A stretch of 64,000 bases of DNA from contig NZ_JANJUQ010000038.1 in the NCBI RefSeq assembly GCF_024710485.1, positions 62,001 through 126,000 of the forward strand. Direction: 5' to 3'. A program made the position numbers and the translations under genes. The notes below the pieces were generated by a model. That model was not told where the DNA came from. It saw nothing but the letters and a program-made list of their open reading frames with translations, and ran no database searches. The stretch comes from Flavobacterium sp. (GTDB taxonomy: Bacteria; Bacteroidota; Bacteroidia; Flavobacteriales; Flavobacteriaceae). Position 1 is the stretch's first letter. Every line of letters begins with the position of its first letter. Shown here in pieces: positions 8,189 to 18,543 of the stretch.

Positions 8189-9574
8189 TTACTCTGCGTT
8201 ATCTAAAAAATCTTTAATCTTGTCTACATAGCGGTCAAAAAATGAGCGCTTGATTTGCTTTTCGGTTTCGCGTTCAACCGGTTGTTCCATTGCTATCGGC
8301 TGTTCGGCTTCAGCTGAAACTTCTTCCTTCTGTTCAAAGACCGGTTGTTGCGGTACTGCTTTCGGTGTTTCGGCCACTACTTCTTTCAGTTCAATTTTGT
8401 AAGCGCTGTTAGAATTGTTTTCGATGCTGTTCATCACCAAACCAACTGCGGTAGCGTACAACGGACTTGAAATTTCTTCGCCCGAATTACCGGCTAAATG
8501 TTCGTTAGGGTAACCGATTCGGGTATCCATTCCGGTGATGTATTCCACCAATTGCTTGATGTGTTTGAGTTGTGCACCGCCACCGGTTAACACGATTCCT
8601 GCAATTAATTTTTTGCGCGGATCTTCGTGTCCGTAGGCTTTGATTTCCGTGAAAACCTGCTCTATAATTTCCACGACTCTGGCGTGGATAATTTTCGATA
8701 AATTTTTAAGCGAAATCTCTTTCGGATCTCTGCCTCGTAAGCCCGGAATAGAAACGATTTCGTTGTCTTTATTCTCACCCGGCCATGCGGATCCGAATTT
8801 CACTTTCAACAACTCGGCTTGCTTTTCGATAATCGAGCAACCTTCTTTGATGTCATCTGTAATGACATTTCCACCAAAAGGTACTACTGCGGTATGACGA
8901 ATGATGCCGTCTTTGAAGATGGCTAAATCCGTGGTTCCGCCTCCAATATCGATTAATGCTACACCGGCTTCTTTTTCTTCCTGACTCAATACCGCATCGG
9001 CTGAAGCCAATGGCTCCAAGGTTAAGCCCGACAATTCGATACCTGAACTTTGGATGCATCGACCTACGTTTCTGATAGAAGACGCTTGTCCTACCACTAC
9101 GTGAAAACTGGCTTCCAATCGAGCACCATACATCCCGATAGGCTCTTTGATTTCGTTTTGCCCGTCTATTTTAAATTCTTGTGGCAATACGTGTATGATT
9201 TCTTCACCCGGCAACATAGCCAATTTGTTCACTTGGTCGATGAGCAATTGAATGTCTTTCCCGCTGATAACTTCCTCGGGATTAGTTCGAATTACGTAAT
9301 CCGTGTGCTGTATGCTTCGGATGTGTTGCCCGGCTATGCCAACCACTACATCGTTTATTTTGTAACCTGAATTATTTTCTGCCTCAAGAACTGCTTGCTG
9401 AATAGACTGAATGGTTTGGGTGATGTTGTTCACCACACCACGAGCCACACCAAGGCTTTTGGCTTTGCCAACGCCCAAAATCTCCAATTTCCCATACTCA
9501 TTCTTCTTGCCAATCATGGCTACAATCTTGGTTGTCCCAATGTCTAAACCTACTGCAATATTCTCTTTTTCCAT
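8189..9574 (-). CDS. ftsA: Cell division protein FtsA
   Basis: An actin-like ATPase that tethers FtsZ to the membrane and recruits later division proteins. It shows the phosphate-1 motif VGLDIGTTKIVAMIG near the start, the phosphate-2 motif VALIDIGGGTTDLAIF, and the adenosine motif GIVLTGGGAQLKHI. After a linker rich in E, Q and P, the last 20 residues (SFFDRYVDKIKDFLDNAE) form the amphipathic helix expected to bind the membrane. The 461 aa are slightly longer than E. coli FtsA because of the linker. It starts 6 bases after the ftsQ stop. Confidence 0.96.
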   Translation of the reverse strand: MEKENIAVGLDIGTTKIVAMIGKKNEYGKLEILGVGKAKSLGVARGVVNNITQTIQSIQQAVLEAENNSGYKINDVVVGIAGQHIRSIQHTDYVIRTNPEEVISGKDIQLLIDQVNKLAMLPGEEIIHVLPQEFKIDGQNEIKEPIGMYGARLEASFHVVVGQASSIRNVGRCIQSSGIELSGLTLEPLASADAVLSQEEKEAGVALIDIGGGTTDLAIFKDGIIRHTAVVPFGGNVITDDIKEGCSIIEKQAELLKVKFGSAWPGENKDNEIVSIPGLRGRDPKEISLKNLSKIIHARVVEIIEQVFTEIKAYGHEDPRKKLIAGIVLTGGGAQLKHIKQLVEYITGMDTRIGYPNEHLAGNSGEEISSPLYATAVGLVMNSIENNSNSAYKIELKEVVAETPKAVPQQPVFEQKEEVSAEAEQPIAMEQPVERETEKQIKRSFFDRYVDKIKDFLDNAE

Positions 9575-9580
9575 AATCTT

Positions 9581-10303
9581 CTATTTAATGCACACCACTT
9601 GCTTGGTAAACTTTAAATTAATTCTTCGGTATTTTTCCAAAGTGCTGTCGGAAACAGCCTTCTGAAAAAAGGCTTTGTAATTCTTAAATTTTCTTTCAAT
9701 GTTTATAGTTCTTCCGAAATCGATTTGGTAATCGTAGTTTCGGTTGGCCATAACCATGCTCCCGTTGGACAAAACCTGCACTCCGATAATGTTTTTTTTC
9801 AAAAAATCATCTTCCGAAATATTTCTCAAAACTTCCGCTAATTTTTCTTTTTTTACGGCTGTAATTGCACCGGATACTAAGGGCACTCTTGCGGCAAAAT
9901 TATCAGACAACGGCATTTTATTTCCCTCATAATCAAGATAAAAAGAACCCGTTTCCTCAAACACGCGACCCAGCGGTTGTTTTTGTTCCACCACAGCTTT
10001 TAAAACCCCATCAACACTGACAAAAACATCAGCTTTGTGAACCATTGGATGATTACTGACAGTTTTCTCCAATTTATTCAAATCTAAACCATCTTTACTG
10101 ATAGTTTTTAGGTCCTCATTTTTTTCTATTAACAATTTATTAACCGTTTCAGGCTTCAAAAAAAGACTATTTTCGCCTACAAAAACCACTTCAGTTTTTG
10201 CAATTTTTCGCATGGCATTTCGGTGCGAAGTAAACGAAAACAGGAAGATGACAACGAAAATCATCAACAGCAATCTGATATTGGTCCAGGTTAATAATTT
10301 CAT
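9581..10303 (-). CDS. ftsQ: Cell division protein FtsQ/DivIB
   Basis: A bitopic membrane protein of the divisome that links FtsL/FtsB to FtsK and FtsA. It has one N-terminal membrane helix (about residues 6-24, IRLLLMIFVVIFLFSF) followed by a periplasmic domain of about 210 residues. Identification rests on position between murC and ftsA, topology and length (240 aa), plus the family-like segment LEKTVSNHPMVHKADVFVSVDG. The start overlaps the murC stop by 4 bases. Confidence 0.88.
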   Translation of the reverse strand: MKLLTWTNIRLLLMIFVVIFLFSFTSHRNAMRKIAKTEVVFVGENSLFLKPETVNKLLIEKNEDLKTISKDGLDLNKLEKTVSNHPMVHKADVFVSVDGVLKAVVEQKQPLGRVFEETGSFYLDYEGNKMPLSDNFAARVPLVSGAITAVKKEKLAEVLRNISEDDFLKKNIIGVQVLSNGSMVMANRNYDYQIDFGRTINIERKFKNYKAFFQKAVSDSTLEKYRRINLKFTKQVVCIK

Positions 10304-11640
10304 GACAACGCCAATTTAATTTTCGGAACTAATTCACCAATATCTCCGGCGCCGATAGTGACAATTATTTTAGCGGAATTTTCTAAAATAGTTGGAATCA
10401 AATCGCCTTTAGAAACCAATTTTTTATTCGGATTTTCCATTTTGGAAAGTAACCAACTTGACGTAATGCCTTCCATGGGTAATTCTCTGGCCGGATAAAT
10501 ATCTAACAACAAAATTTCGTCGAATTGTGACAAACTTTTGGCAAAATCATCGGCAAAATCTTTAGTTCTGCTGAACAAATGCGGTTGGAATACAGCCAAC
10601 ACTTTTTCACCCGGATACAACTCGCGAACCGCTTGGTGCACGGCGTTGATTTCGGTTGGATGGTGCGCATAATCATCAATATAAACCAAATCGGTAGTTT
10701 TGATTTGATACGAAAATCGGCGTTGGATTCCTTTGAATGAAGCCAAGGCCTTAGCAATGGACTCGGTTGGGGTTCCATAAGTCTTAGACATTGCTAAAGC
10801 CATCAAGGCATTCATCAAATTGTGTCTTCCAGGCAAACCGAATTGCAAGTCACGGATGGTTTCTGATGGGGTTTGTACATCAAAAACATAAAACCCGTTT
10901 TCAATTCGGATGTTGAAAGCGCTATAGGTTGCTTCTTCATTAATACCGACAGTTAACCCTTCTAACGGCAACCCTTTTGGGACAAAAAGTTGGTTCTTAT
11001 CGGCTACTTTATTGGCAAATTCTCTAAAAGAATCCTCAATGGCGGTAGCATCGCCGTAAATATCTAAGTGATCCGCATCCATAGAAGTCACGCAAGCGAT
11101 ATCCGGATGCAAATGCAAAAAGGAACGATCAAATTCATCGGCTTCCACTACGGTAACGGTTTTGCCGCTTCCGATTAAATTGGAATGGTAATTTTCGACA
11201 ATTCCGCCTAAAAAAGCGGTAACATCGGCACCACTTTCGTAAAGAATATGACCTAAAATACTGGAAGTAGTGGTTTTACCATGCGTACCGGCTACAGCAA
11301 AACAAAAAGTATCTTTGGTGATGATCCCTAACACTTCGGCGCGTTTTTTAACCACGTACTCTCGCTCTAAAAAATAATTCCATTCTGAATGCGTAATCGG
11401 AACGGCCGGCGTAATGATTACGAGTGTATTTTCGACATAAAAATCTTTTGGAATTAAGTTGATATTGTCTTCAAAATGAATATCCATACCGGAAGCCTTC
11501 AACTCATCGGTTAACATAGTCGGGGTTTTGTCATAGCCCGAAACTTTTTTACCTATGTTTTGGAAATAACGTGCCAAGGCGCTCATTCCGATGCCTCCGA
11601 TGCCGATGAAATAGACGTTATGGATTTGGTTTAGATTCAT
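10300..11640 (-). CDS. murC: UDP-N-acetylmuramate--L-alanine ligase
   Basis: Adds L-alanine to UDP-MurNAc, the first step of the peptidoglycan peptide stem; cytosolic and ATP dependent. It shows the N-terminal nucleotide-binding loop GIGGIGMSALA, the ATP-binding loop VAGTHGKTTTSSI, DHLDIYGDA, and the Mur ligase C-terminal motif YIDDYAHHPTEI. The 446 aa are typical. It sits between murG and ftsQ and overlaps ftsQ by 4 bases, so the two are probably translationally coupled. Confidence 0.97.
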   Translation of the reverse strand: MNLNQIHNVYFIGIGGIGMSALARYFQNIGKKVSGYDKTPTMLTDELKASGMDIHFEDNINLIPKDFYVENTLVIITPAVPITHSEWNYFLEREYVVKKRAEVLGIITKDTFCFAVAGTHGKTTTSSILGHILYESGADVTAFLGGIVENYHSNLIGSGKTVTVVEADEFDRSFLHLHPDIACVTSMDADHLDIYGDATAIEDSFREFANKVADKNQLFVPKGLPLEGLTVGINEEATYSAFNIRIENGFYVFDVQTPSETIRDLQFGLPGRHNLMNALMALAMSKTYGTPTESIAKALASFKGIQRRFSYQIKTTDLVYIDDYAHHPTEINAVHQAVRELYPGEKVLAVFQPHLFSRTKDFADDFAKSLSQFDEILLLDIYPARELPMEGITSSWLLSKMENPNKKLVSKGDLIPTILENSAKIIVTIGAGDIGELVPKIKLALS

Positions 11641-11678
11641 TTGAGTTACTGAGTAGCTGAGTCACTGAGTGCCTGAGT

Positions 11679-12770
11679 TTACTTTATTAATTTAATTATT
11701 TCTTCTACTATATCTTTGGTGGCGTTGGGTTTGGCCAATTTTTTAATATTTTGACTGAGTTCCTTTTGCCAATTTTCGTCGGCCAACAACTTAGAAAAAG
11801 TAGTTTCAAATTGTTCGTCCAATTCACTTTCACGCAATAAAACCGCACCATTTTTATCGGCTATTGCTTTGGCATTTTTGGTTTGATGGTCTTCGGCCAC
11901 GTTAGGTGACGGAATGAAAACTGTTGGCTTTCCCACCAAACACAATTCGGATACCGATGAAGCACCGGCACGAGAAATGACAACATCAGCAGCGGCATAA
12001 ATCAAGTCCATTTTATCGATAAATGCTACTACTTGGACATTTTCTCTTTCGTTGAAATGTTGGTATTCGTTGTAATACAACTTCCCGCATTGCCAAAAAA
12101 CTTGTACTCCGTTAGCCAATAGAAAATCAAGTTCTTTCGCTATTAATTGATTCACTCTTCTGGCGCCTAAACTTCCGCCCAAAACCAAAAGTGTTTTTTT
12201 ATTGGAATCTAATTTGAAATAGCTAATGCCTTCACTTCTTTTGTGCTCCACATCAAGTAAATCTTGACGCACCGGATTACCGGTTAAGATCATTTTTTCT
12301 CTTGGGAAAAACCGTTCCAAATTGTCGTAAGCGACACAAATTGCGTTCGCTTTTTTACTCAACAATTTATTGGTAATGCCCGGATAGGAATTTTGTTCCT
12401 GAATCACCGTTGGGATATTCATACTGTTCGCCGCTTGTAACAATGGTCCGCTGGCAAAACCGCCTGTACCAATAACTACATCGGGTTTAAACTTTCTGAT
12501 AATTTTTCTCGATTTCCACAAACTGCTCATGAGCTTGAACGGAAACAGCATGTTTTGCAATGTGAGTTTTCGTTGTAAACCGGCAATCCACAAACCTTCG
12601 ATTTTGTATCCGGCTTGCGGCACTTTTTGCATTTCCATTTTATCACTGGCGCCTACAAAAAGAAATTCCGCCTCAGGGAATCGAGACTTTAACTCATTGG
12701 CAATGGCAATAGCCGGATAAATATGTCCGCCTGTACCGCCGCCACTTACTATGAATTTCAACTTTTTCAT
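11679..12770 (-). CDS. murG: UDP-N-acetylglucosamine--MurNAc-pentapeptide-undecaprenol GlcNAc transferase
   Basis: Converts lipid I to lipid II on the inner face of the membrane. The glycine-rich loops of the GT-B fold are clear: [16 protein letters not shown] at the N-terminus and [12 protein letters not shown] at the start of the second domain. The donor-sugar motif [23 protein letters not shown] and [11 protein letters not shown] follow. The 363 aa are typical. The gene abuts ftsW with no gap. Confidence 0.97.
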   Translation of the reverse strand: MKKLKFIVSGGGTGGHIYPAIAIANELKSRFPEAEFLFVGASDKMEMQKVPQAGYKIEGLWIAGLQRKLTLQNMLFPFKLMSSLWKSRKIIRKFKPDVVIGTGGFASGPLLQAANSMNIPTVIQEQNSYPGITNKLLSKKANAICVAYDNLERFFPREKMILTGNPVRQDLLDVEHKRSEGISYFKLDSNKKTLLVLGGSLGARRVNQLIAKELDFLLANGVQVFWQCGKLYYNEYQHFNERENVQVVAFIDKMDLIYAAADVVISRAGASSVSELCLVGKPTVFIPSPNVAEDHQTKNAKAIADKNGAVLLRESELDEQFETTFSKLLADENWQKELSQNIKKLAKPNATKDIVEEIIKLIK

Positions 12771-14081
12771 TTACTTTTTCTTCAAAATAGGTTCCAACGG
12801 ATTGGCTTCTTCTTGGATAGAATAGCTTTCCAATTCGGCTTGCTCGGCTGCTTTTTCTGCTTCTTCCTGTTCTTGCAATTGTTTATCGATTAGCTTATTG
12901 AGCGCCTCTTCTCGTTTTTGTTTTTCGGCTAACTCTTCGGCAATTTCTTCTTCTTTTTTGGTCACACTCAAAATAATCCCCAGCGCCAAACAAGTCATCC
13001 AAATAGAACTACCACCGCTACTGATTAGTGGCAAGGTTTGTCCGGTAACAGGCAACAACTCTACAGCTACAGCCATGTTGGTCATCGCTTGAAAAACAAT
13101 CGGAAATCCCAACCCAATGACCACGAGTTTCCCAAAAAGTGAGTTGGCTTTGTGGGCGGCGACTACAAATCGGAACAATAACAACAAGTACAAACTCAAC
13201 ACCAAAATACCGCCGAACAACCCGTATTCTTCCACTATAATGGCGTAGATAAAGTCGGAGGACGATTGCGGTAAAAAGTTTTTCTGCACACTTTTACCCG
13301 GTCCTAATCCATACACACCACCGGAAGCAATGGCAATTTTAGCTTTTTCGATTTGGTAATCGTCTTCATCGGGTTTGTCTGTGGTAAAATTGTCGATACG
13401 ATTGATCCAAGTATCCACACGATTCGGAAACGCATCCGGGAATTGTTTGGCTACTAAAATAAAAAAAGTCAAACCGACCAATCCAACGCCTAAAATCACC
13501 CCGATGTACTTGATTGGATATTTGCCGATAAACGCCAACATGACTACCATAGCAAAAATCAAAGCCGCTGTTGACAAGTTGGCCGGAAGAATTAAGGCAA
13601 TGGTGATGAAAACCGGCGTCCATAATTCCCACAACGAATTTTGCAACGTTATTGGGGTTTCACGGGTTTTCGACAAATAGCGAGCCACAAAAACATAGAG
13701 CACCAAAGAAGCTAAAGCCGAGGTTTGGAAGGTGATTCCAATAAACGGAATTTGAATCCATCGGCTGGCATTAGCGCCCTGGATTACTTTACCGTTGAGC
13801 AAAGTATAAATCAACAACACCCAAACCACCGGTAACATTATACGCGAAATGGTTCTGAAGTAGTGATACGGTACTTTGTGAATTTTGTATAAAATAAAAA
13901 ACCCAACAAAGACTTGAGCGCCGTGTTTGAGCAAATACGTTAAAGCATTCCCCGAACCGTGACGCATATACGCCAAATTGCTGCTCGCGCTAAACACAGG
14001 CATAAACGAGAACAGCGCCAACAAGGCCACGAAGGCCCAGATGACTTTATCTCCTTTTAAGCTGTGAATGAGTTCTTTCAT
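12771..14081 (-). CDS. ftsW: Division-specific peptidoglycan glycosyltransferase FtsW (SEDS family)
   Basis: A polytopic membrane protein that polymerises lipid II at the septum together with the PBP FtsI. About ten hydrophobic segments can be read. SEDS markers include SSDFIYAIIVEEYGLFGG and the C-terminal LPVTGQTLPLISSGGSS. A cytoplasmic tail rich in E, Q and A (about residues 375-436) is longer than in E. coli. It abuts murG. A broken four-helix-bundle gene separates it from murD, so an internal promoter is possible, but I cannot point to one. Confidence 0.95.
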   Translation of the reverse strand: MKELIHSLKGDKVIWAFVALLALFSFMPVFSASSNLAYMRHGSGNALTYLLKHGAQVFVGFFILYKIHKVPYHYFRTISRIMLPVVWVLLIYTLLNGKVIQGANASRWIQIPFIGITFQTSALASLVLYVFVARYLSKTRETPITLQNSLWELWTPVFITIALILPANLSTAALIFAMVVMLAFIGKYPIKYIGVILGVGLVGLTFFILVAKQFPDAFPNRVDTWINRIDNFTTDKPDEDDYQIEKAKIAIASGGVYGLGPGKSVQKNFLPQSSSDFIYAIIVEEYGLFGGILVLSLYLLLLFRFVVAAHKANSLFGKLVVIGLGFPIVFQAMTNMAVAVELLPVTGQTLPLISSGGSSIWMTCLALGIILSVTKKEEEIAEELAEKQKREEALNKLIDKQLQEQEEAEKAAEQAELESYSIQEEANPLEPILKKK

Positions 14082-14089
14082 TTTTAATT

Positions 14090-14102
14090 TTAGATATTAA
14101 AT
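14090..14102 (+). repeat. Left arm of a 13-bp inverted repeat flanking the four-helix-bundle gene
   Basis: TTAGATATTAAAT at 14090-14102 is the exact reverse complement of ATTTAATATCTAA at 14490-14502. The two arms bracket the inserted gene between ftsW and murD. The sequence is AT-rich, so coincidence is not excluded. Confidence 0.45.
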
Positions 14103-14118
14103 TTTAAATATTAAATAT

Positions 14119-14482
14119 TCATTTATTGTTCAATCGGTTATTTACTGTTTTTAGGGTTGAGACAAAAATCGCAACTAATTCGCTTGATTCTTTTAAAGGA
14201 AACTCTAATTCTGATTTGCTTAACCAGTTCATTTCAGTTATAATTTCAAGCCAAAATTGTGTTTCATCAACTTCTTCTAAAACAATATTTAATTTTGCTA
14301 CAAAATCTTTATCACTTCTTGCTCTACATACGGCTTTGTAATTTGCACCGACAGAAGTTGCACTTTTAGCCAATTGATTAATGACAACTCTTGATGAAAT
14401 TGAATTCGGCATTTTCTCTACTAGATTTAATATGAGCAAAGAGAATTTGCTTGGTTCTATTTTTTAATTCATCATTTGTCAT
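14119..14482 (-). pseudogene. Four-helix-bundle protein (S23/IVS-like family) broken by a one-base frameshift
   Basis: The main frame (14439 down to 14119, about 106 aa) reads as a protein of the S23-type four-helix-bundle family, with the marker segment AKSATSVGANYKAVCRARS and a typical C-terminal helix. It has no ATG start, only TTG at 14439, with an in-frame stop just upstream. An ATG at 14482 in another frame gives MTNDELKNRTKQ, the usual family N-terminus. Dropping one A after that CAA codon (near 14446) rejoins it to FSLLILNLVEKMP. So this is a one-base frameshift, real or a sequence error. The family is of unknown function and occurs both inside rRNA intervening sequences and as scattered single genes. 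It interrupts the division cluster. Confidence 0.75.
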
Positions 14483-14489
14483 ATTTGAT

Positions 14490-14502
14490 ATTTAATATCT
14501 AA
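14490..14502 (-). repeat. Right arm of the 13-bp inverted repeat flanking the four-helix-bundle gene
   Basis: ATTTAATATCTAA matches the reverse complement of 14090-14102 exactly. It lies between the broken gene and the murD stop. Confidence 0.45.
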
Positions 14503-14511
14503 TATTTTAGA

Positions 14512-15849
14512 TTATAAATTTTTTACAGCTGCCTTAAATTGATTTCCTCTGTCTTCATAGTTTTGGAACAAATCAAAGCTGGCACAAGCCGGTGACAACA
14601 AAACCGCATCACCTTTTTCCGCTAAGTGTTTAGCCGTGTTTACCGCATCGCGCATATTATCCACTTCTACCATCATATCTACTACATCGCTGAAAGCATC
14701 GATGATTTTTTTATTGTCTAAGCCCAAACAAATGATGGCTTTTACTTTTTCTCGCACCAAAGGCATCAACTCGCTGTAGTCGTTTCCTTTGTCTACACCT
14801 CCAACAATCCAAACGGTTGGTGCCGTCATACTGTCGAGAGCGAAGAAAGTCGCATTGACATTGGTGGCTTTGCTATCGTTGATGTACTGCACATTTTGAA
14901 TTTTGAGTACTTTTTCCAAACGATGTTCAACGCCTTGGAAATTCGACAAACTTTCGCGTATGGTTTGCTTTCTGATTTTCATCAGTTGGGCTACAGAGGT
15001 AGCGGCCATAGCGTTCTTCATGTTGTGTTTTCCTTCCAATGAAATGTCAGCGGTTTTCATTTCAAATTCTTCGTTGTTGATGATAATGTCCATAGTGTCG
15101 TCGTTTTTAATAAAGGCTCCGTTTTCAAAAGTTTTTGATACAGAAAAAGGTATAGTTTGTGCTTTTGTTTTATTATTTTTTAACCATTCGGCTATCGCTT
15201 CGTCATCGGCGTCGTAGATGAAAAAATCAGCTTCCGTTTGGTTCATTGTGATTCTGAATTTAGAGGCGATATAATTTTCATATTGATACTCATATCGGTC
15301 TAAATGATCCGGACTGATGTTGGTTAATACCGCAATGTCCGGTTTGTAATTGATGATGCCATCCAACTGAAAACTGCTCAATTCCAACACATAGTAATCG
15401 TAGTTTTCTTCGGCCACTTGCCAGGCAAAGCTTTTCCCGATGTTCCCGCCTAATCCTACGTTTAGCCCACCTTCTTTGAGCAAATGATACGTTAGCATGG
15501 TGGTAGTCGTTTTTCCGTTGCTTCCTGTAATCCCGATAGTTTTCGCTTTGGTATACGGATAAGCAAACTCAATTTCAGAAATAACCGGTATTCCTTGTGC
15601 CATCAACTTTTTAACTATTGGCGCTTTGTCCGGAATTCCGGGGCTTTTCATCACTACATTGGCATTTAGAAGCAGCGCTTCCGTGTGCTTTTCTTCTTCC
15701 CAATCGATGTTATATTGTGTAAGAACGTTTTTGTATTTCTCTGTTATTTTTCCGAAATCGGACACGAATACTTCGTAGCCTTCTTTCTTTCCTAAAATGG
15801 CGGTCCCCACACCACTTTCGCCTCCGCCAAGTACAACCAATCTTCGCAT
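14512..15849 (-). CDS. murD: UDP-N-acetylmuramoyl-L-alanine--D-glutamate ligase
   Basis: Adds D-glutamate to UDP-MurNAc-L-Ala; cytosolic Mur ligase. The start is taken at the ATG at 15849 ([15 protein letters not shown]), because this is the normal MurD N-terminus and it overlaps the mraY stop as TAATG. The open frame continues 19 codons upstream, but that part lies in mraY and looks unrelated. Motifs are ITGSNGKTTTTMLTYHLL (ATP loop), NISPDHLDRY and YINDSKATN. The resulting length, 445 aa, is typical. Confidence 0.96.
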   Translation of the reverse strand: MRRLVVLGGGESGVGTAILGKKEGYEVFVSDFGKITEKYKNVLTQYNIDWEEEKHTEALLLNANVVMKSPGIPDKAPIVKKLMAQGIPVISEIEFAYPYTKAKTIGITGSNGKTTTTMLTYHLLKEGGLNVGLGGNIGKSFAWQVAEENYDYYVLELSSFQLDGIINYKPDIAVLTNISPDHLDRYEYQYENYIASKFRITMNQTEADFFIYDADDEAIAEWLKNNKTKAQTIPFSVSKTFENGAFIKNDDTMDIIINNEEFEMKTADISLEGKHNMKNAMAATSVAQLMKIRKQTIRESLSNFQGVEHRLEKVLKIQNVQYINDSKATNVNATFFALDSMTAPTVWIVGGVDKGNDYSELMPLVREKVKAIICLGLDNKKIIDAFSDVVDMMVEVDNMRDAVNTAKHLAEKGDAVLLSPACASFDLFQNYEDRGNQFKAAVKNL

Positions 15850-17075
15850 TATCTCAATTTTAAAGTCACTATAGAAACGATGGCTAATAAGATGGCTACA
15901 ATCCAAAATCGGGTTACAATTTTACTCTCGTGATAGCCTTTCTTTTGGTAGTGATGGTGAAGCGGCGACATTAGGAAAACCCTTCGCCCTTCACCAAAAC
16001 GCTTCTTGGTATATTTGAAATAAGCCACCTGAATGATTACCGATAAATTTTCAGCAAAGAAGATGGCACATAATACCGGCAACAACATTTCTTTGCGCAC
16101 TGAGATGGCCAAAACCGCTATGATTCCGCCTATGGTTAAACTTCCGGTGTCGCCCATAAATACAGAGGCCGGGAAAGAGTTATACCATAAAAATCCTATT
16201 AGAGCTCCAACAAATGCCGAAATGAAAACCGTCATTTCACCCGAATTTGGGATGTACATGATATTGAGATAACTCGACAAAATAAGATTCCCTGAAACAA
16301 AGGTGAAAATCCCTAATGCGAGCACGGATATGGCAGATGTTCCTGCGGCTAAACCATCGATGCCATCCGTTAAGTTGGCTCCGTTAGAAACTGCGGTGAT
16401 GATGAAAATCACAATCGGAATAAACACCAACCACGCCCAATTTTCGTAACCTTCTCCGGTCCAAGCAATGATTTTAGCGTAATCCAACTCGTTATTTTTA
16501 AAAAAAGGAATAGTCGTGGTCGTTGATTTTTTCTCCACCGGTGCTTGGGTGATGACACTTTGTGTTTGATTGAAAGTGATAGGCGTATTCGAACGTTCTC
16601 TCACGGTTACCCCCGGATGGAAGTACAATACCGAACCTACGATTAGTCCGAGACCAACCTGCCCGATTACTTTGAAAATCCCTTTTAACCCTTGTTTGTC
16701 TTTTTTGAAGATTTTGATGTAATCGTCAATAAAACCGATGGTTCCCATCCAGAGTGTGGTTACAATCAACAAGATGATGTAGATATTGTTGAGTTTGGTT
16801 AGCAAAATCACCGGAATCAACGTAGCGATAATAATGATTAAACCACCCATTGTTGGCGTTCCTGCTTTTTGTGTTTGGCCTTCCAAACCTAATTCTCTCA
16901 CCGTTTCCCCAACTTGCTGGTTTCTTAAGAAGTTGATGATTTTTTTACCGTAAATGGTCGAAATCATCAGCGACAAGATCAAGGCCAAGGCCGAACGAAA
17001 CGTAATGTATTGGAATACCCCGGTTCCGGGCACATCCATGGTTTTGTCGAGGTATTCAAATAAATAATATAGCAT
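15849..17075 (-). CDS. mraY: Phospho-N-acetylmuramoyl-pentapeptide transferase
   Basis: Transfers phospho-MurNAc-pentapeptide to undecaprenyl phosphate, making lipid I; integral membrane enzyme. About ten membrane segments can be read. Family motifs are [35 protein letters not shown] and FMGDTGSL, plus the HHH segment in [16 protein letters not shown]. At 408 aa it is longer than the 360 aa of E. coli MraY; an extra periplasmic stretch near residues 155-195 accounts for this, as is usual in Bacteroidetes. It starts 4 bases after the murE stop. Confidence 0.97.
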   Translation of the reverse strand: MLYYLFEYLDKTMDVPGTGVFQYITFRSALALILSLMISTIYGKKIINFLRNQQVGETVRELGLEGQTQKAGTPTMGGLIIIIATLIPVILLTKLNNIYIILLIVTTLWMGTIGFIDDYIKIFKKDKQGLKGIFKVIGQVGLGLIVGSVLYFHPGVTVRERSNTPITFNQTQSVITQAPVEKKSTTTTIPFFKNNELDYAKIIAWTGEGYENWAWLVFIPIVIFIITAVSNGANLTDGIDGLAAGTSAISVLALGIFTFVSGNLILSSYLNIMYIPNSGEMTVFISAFVGALIGFLWYNSFPASVFMGDTGSLTIGGIIAVLAISVRKEMLLPVLCAIFFAENLSVIIQVAYFKYTKKRFGEGRRVFLMSPLHHHYQKKGYHESKIVTRFWIVAILLAIVSIVTLKLR

Positions 17076-17079
17076 AGGT

Positions 17080-18543
17080 TTATTTATTTAGCTGTTCTAA
17101 TAGTTCTTTTACAATCTTCATATCGTCGAAATCGTGACGAACGCCTTGAATTTCCTGGTAAGTTTCGTGTCCTTTTCCGGCGATTAGAATGATATCGTTT
17201 GGCCCGGCCAACTGACAAGCGGTTTTGATGGCTTGTTTACGGTCGACTATGGACAAGGTTTTCTTTTGATTTTGCGGCTCAACACCTTTTTCCATATCGG
17301 CTATGATGTCAATCGGATCTTCTGTTCTTGGGTTATCCGAAGTGATGATCACCTTATTGCTCATACTGCTGGCAATGTGCGCCATGATGGGTCTTTTGGT
17401 CTTGTCTCTGTCGCCACCGCAACCTACCACTGTAATCAATTGTTCGTTGTTGGTTCGGATGTCGTTAATGGTTTTGATTACATTTTCCAAAGCATCCGGC
17501 GTATGCGCATAATCAACTACCGCGGTAATTTTTTGATCGGAAACGATGTATTGGAATCGGCCTGAAACACTTTCCAATTCTGACAACAAGCGTAATACCT
17601 CTAATTTATCCAAGCCTAATTCCACTGCTGTTCCGTAAATGGCCAGTAAATTGTAGGCATTGAAAGTCCCAATCAATCGCACCCAAACTTCGCTTTCATT
17701 AATCTTCAGTAACAAGCCTGACAATTGGCTTTCCAAGATTTGCGCTTTATAATCGGCATACGACTTTAAAGCATAGGTTAACTTTCTGGCAGCAGTATTT
17801 TGGAACATAACCGCACCGTTTTTATCATCAACATTTGTTAGTGCAAAAGCGGTTTTTGGCAAATGATCGAAAAATGATTTCTTTACATCTCGGTATTCGG
17901 CAAACGTTGGATGGTAATCCAAGTGATCGTGAGACAAATTGGTAAAGACACCGCCTGCAAAATGCAAGCCTTCGGTACGTTTTTGATGGATGCCGTGCGA
18001 GCTTACTTCCATAAAGCAATACTCGACACCCGCAGCATTCATTTCAGCCAGATAATGGTTAATGGTCAACGAATCCGGTGTAGTGTGTGTGGCTTTGTAT
18101 TCAACGTCATTCACCATAATTTTTACCGTAGACAACAAGCCTACTTTGTAACCTGCTTTTTGGAACAATTGGTACAAAAGCGAAGCAATAGTTGTTTTTC
18201 CGTTGGTTCCGGTAATGCCTACTAGCTTCAGATTTTGCGACGGATTACCGTAATAATTGGTTGCCAAATAAGCCAAAGCCGTATTGGTATCTTTCACCTG
18301 AATATAAGTCACACCTGTAACGATAATTTCAGGCAAAGTATCGCAGACAATAGCCGTGGCACCTAAGTTGATGGCTTTCTCGATAAAGTCATGTCCGTTA
18401 GAAACCGTACCACGTATAGCCACAAACACATCGTTCTCTTCCACTTTTCTGGAATCGAATTCGATTTTGTTAATAGACATTTCGGTCGAACCTTTTACAA
18501 CTTCGATGGCTACTTTATATAATATGTCTTTTAAAATAATCAC
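17080..18543 (-). CDS. murE: UDP-N-acetylmuramoyl-tripeptide synthetase
   Basis: Adds the third residue of the stem peptide (expected to be meso-diaminopimelate). Motifs are [31 protein letters not shown], the carbamoyl-lysine region, [14 protein letters not shown] and [10 protein letters not shown]. The DNPR motif is the signature of diaminopimelate-adding MurE rather than lysine-adding enzymes. The start is a GTG at 18543 that overlaps the ftsI stop as GTGA, giving translational coupling. The 487 aa are typical. Confidence 0.96.
   Translation of the reverse strand: MIILKDILYKVAIEVVKGSTEMSINKIEFDSRKVEENDVFVAIRGTVSNGHDFIEKAINLGATAIVCDTLPEIIVTGVTYIQVKDTNTALAYLATNYYGNPSQNLKLVGITGTNGKTTIASLLYQLFQKAGYKVGLLSTVKIMVNDVEYKATHTTPDSLTINHYLAEMNAAGVEYCFMEVSSHGIHQKRTEGLHFAGGVFTNLSHDHLDYHPTFAEYRDVKKSFFDHLPKTAFALTNVDDKNGAVMFQNTAARKLTYALKSYADYKAQILESQLSGLLLKINESEVWVRLIGTFNAYNLLAIYGTAVELGLDKLEVLRLLSELESVSGRFQYIVSDQKITAVVDYAHTPDALENVIKTINDIRTNNEQLITVVGCGGDRDKTKRPIMAHIASSMSNKVIITSDNPRTEDPIDIIADMEKGVEPQNQKKTLSIVDRKQAIKTACQLAGPNDIILIAGKGHETYQEIQGVRHDFDDMKIVKELLEQLNK

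Noticed and set aside
14119..14439. Reading the four-helix-bundle gene as an rRNA intervening-sequence protein
   Set aside because: No rRNA gene is present in the window; only the protein family is shared.
15849..15906. Nineteen extra N-terminal codons for murD
   Set aside because: The MurD fold begins at the ATG at 15849, and the extra codons lie inside mraY.
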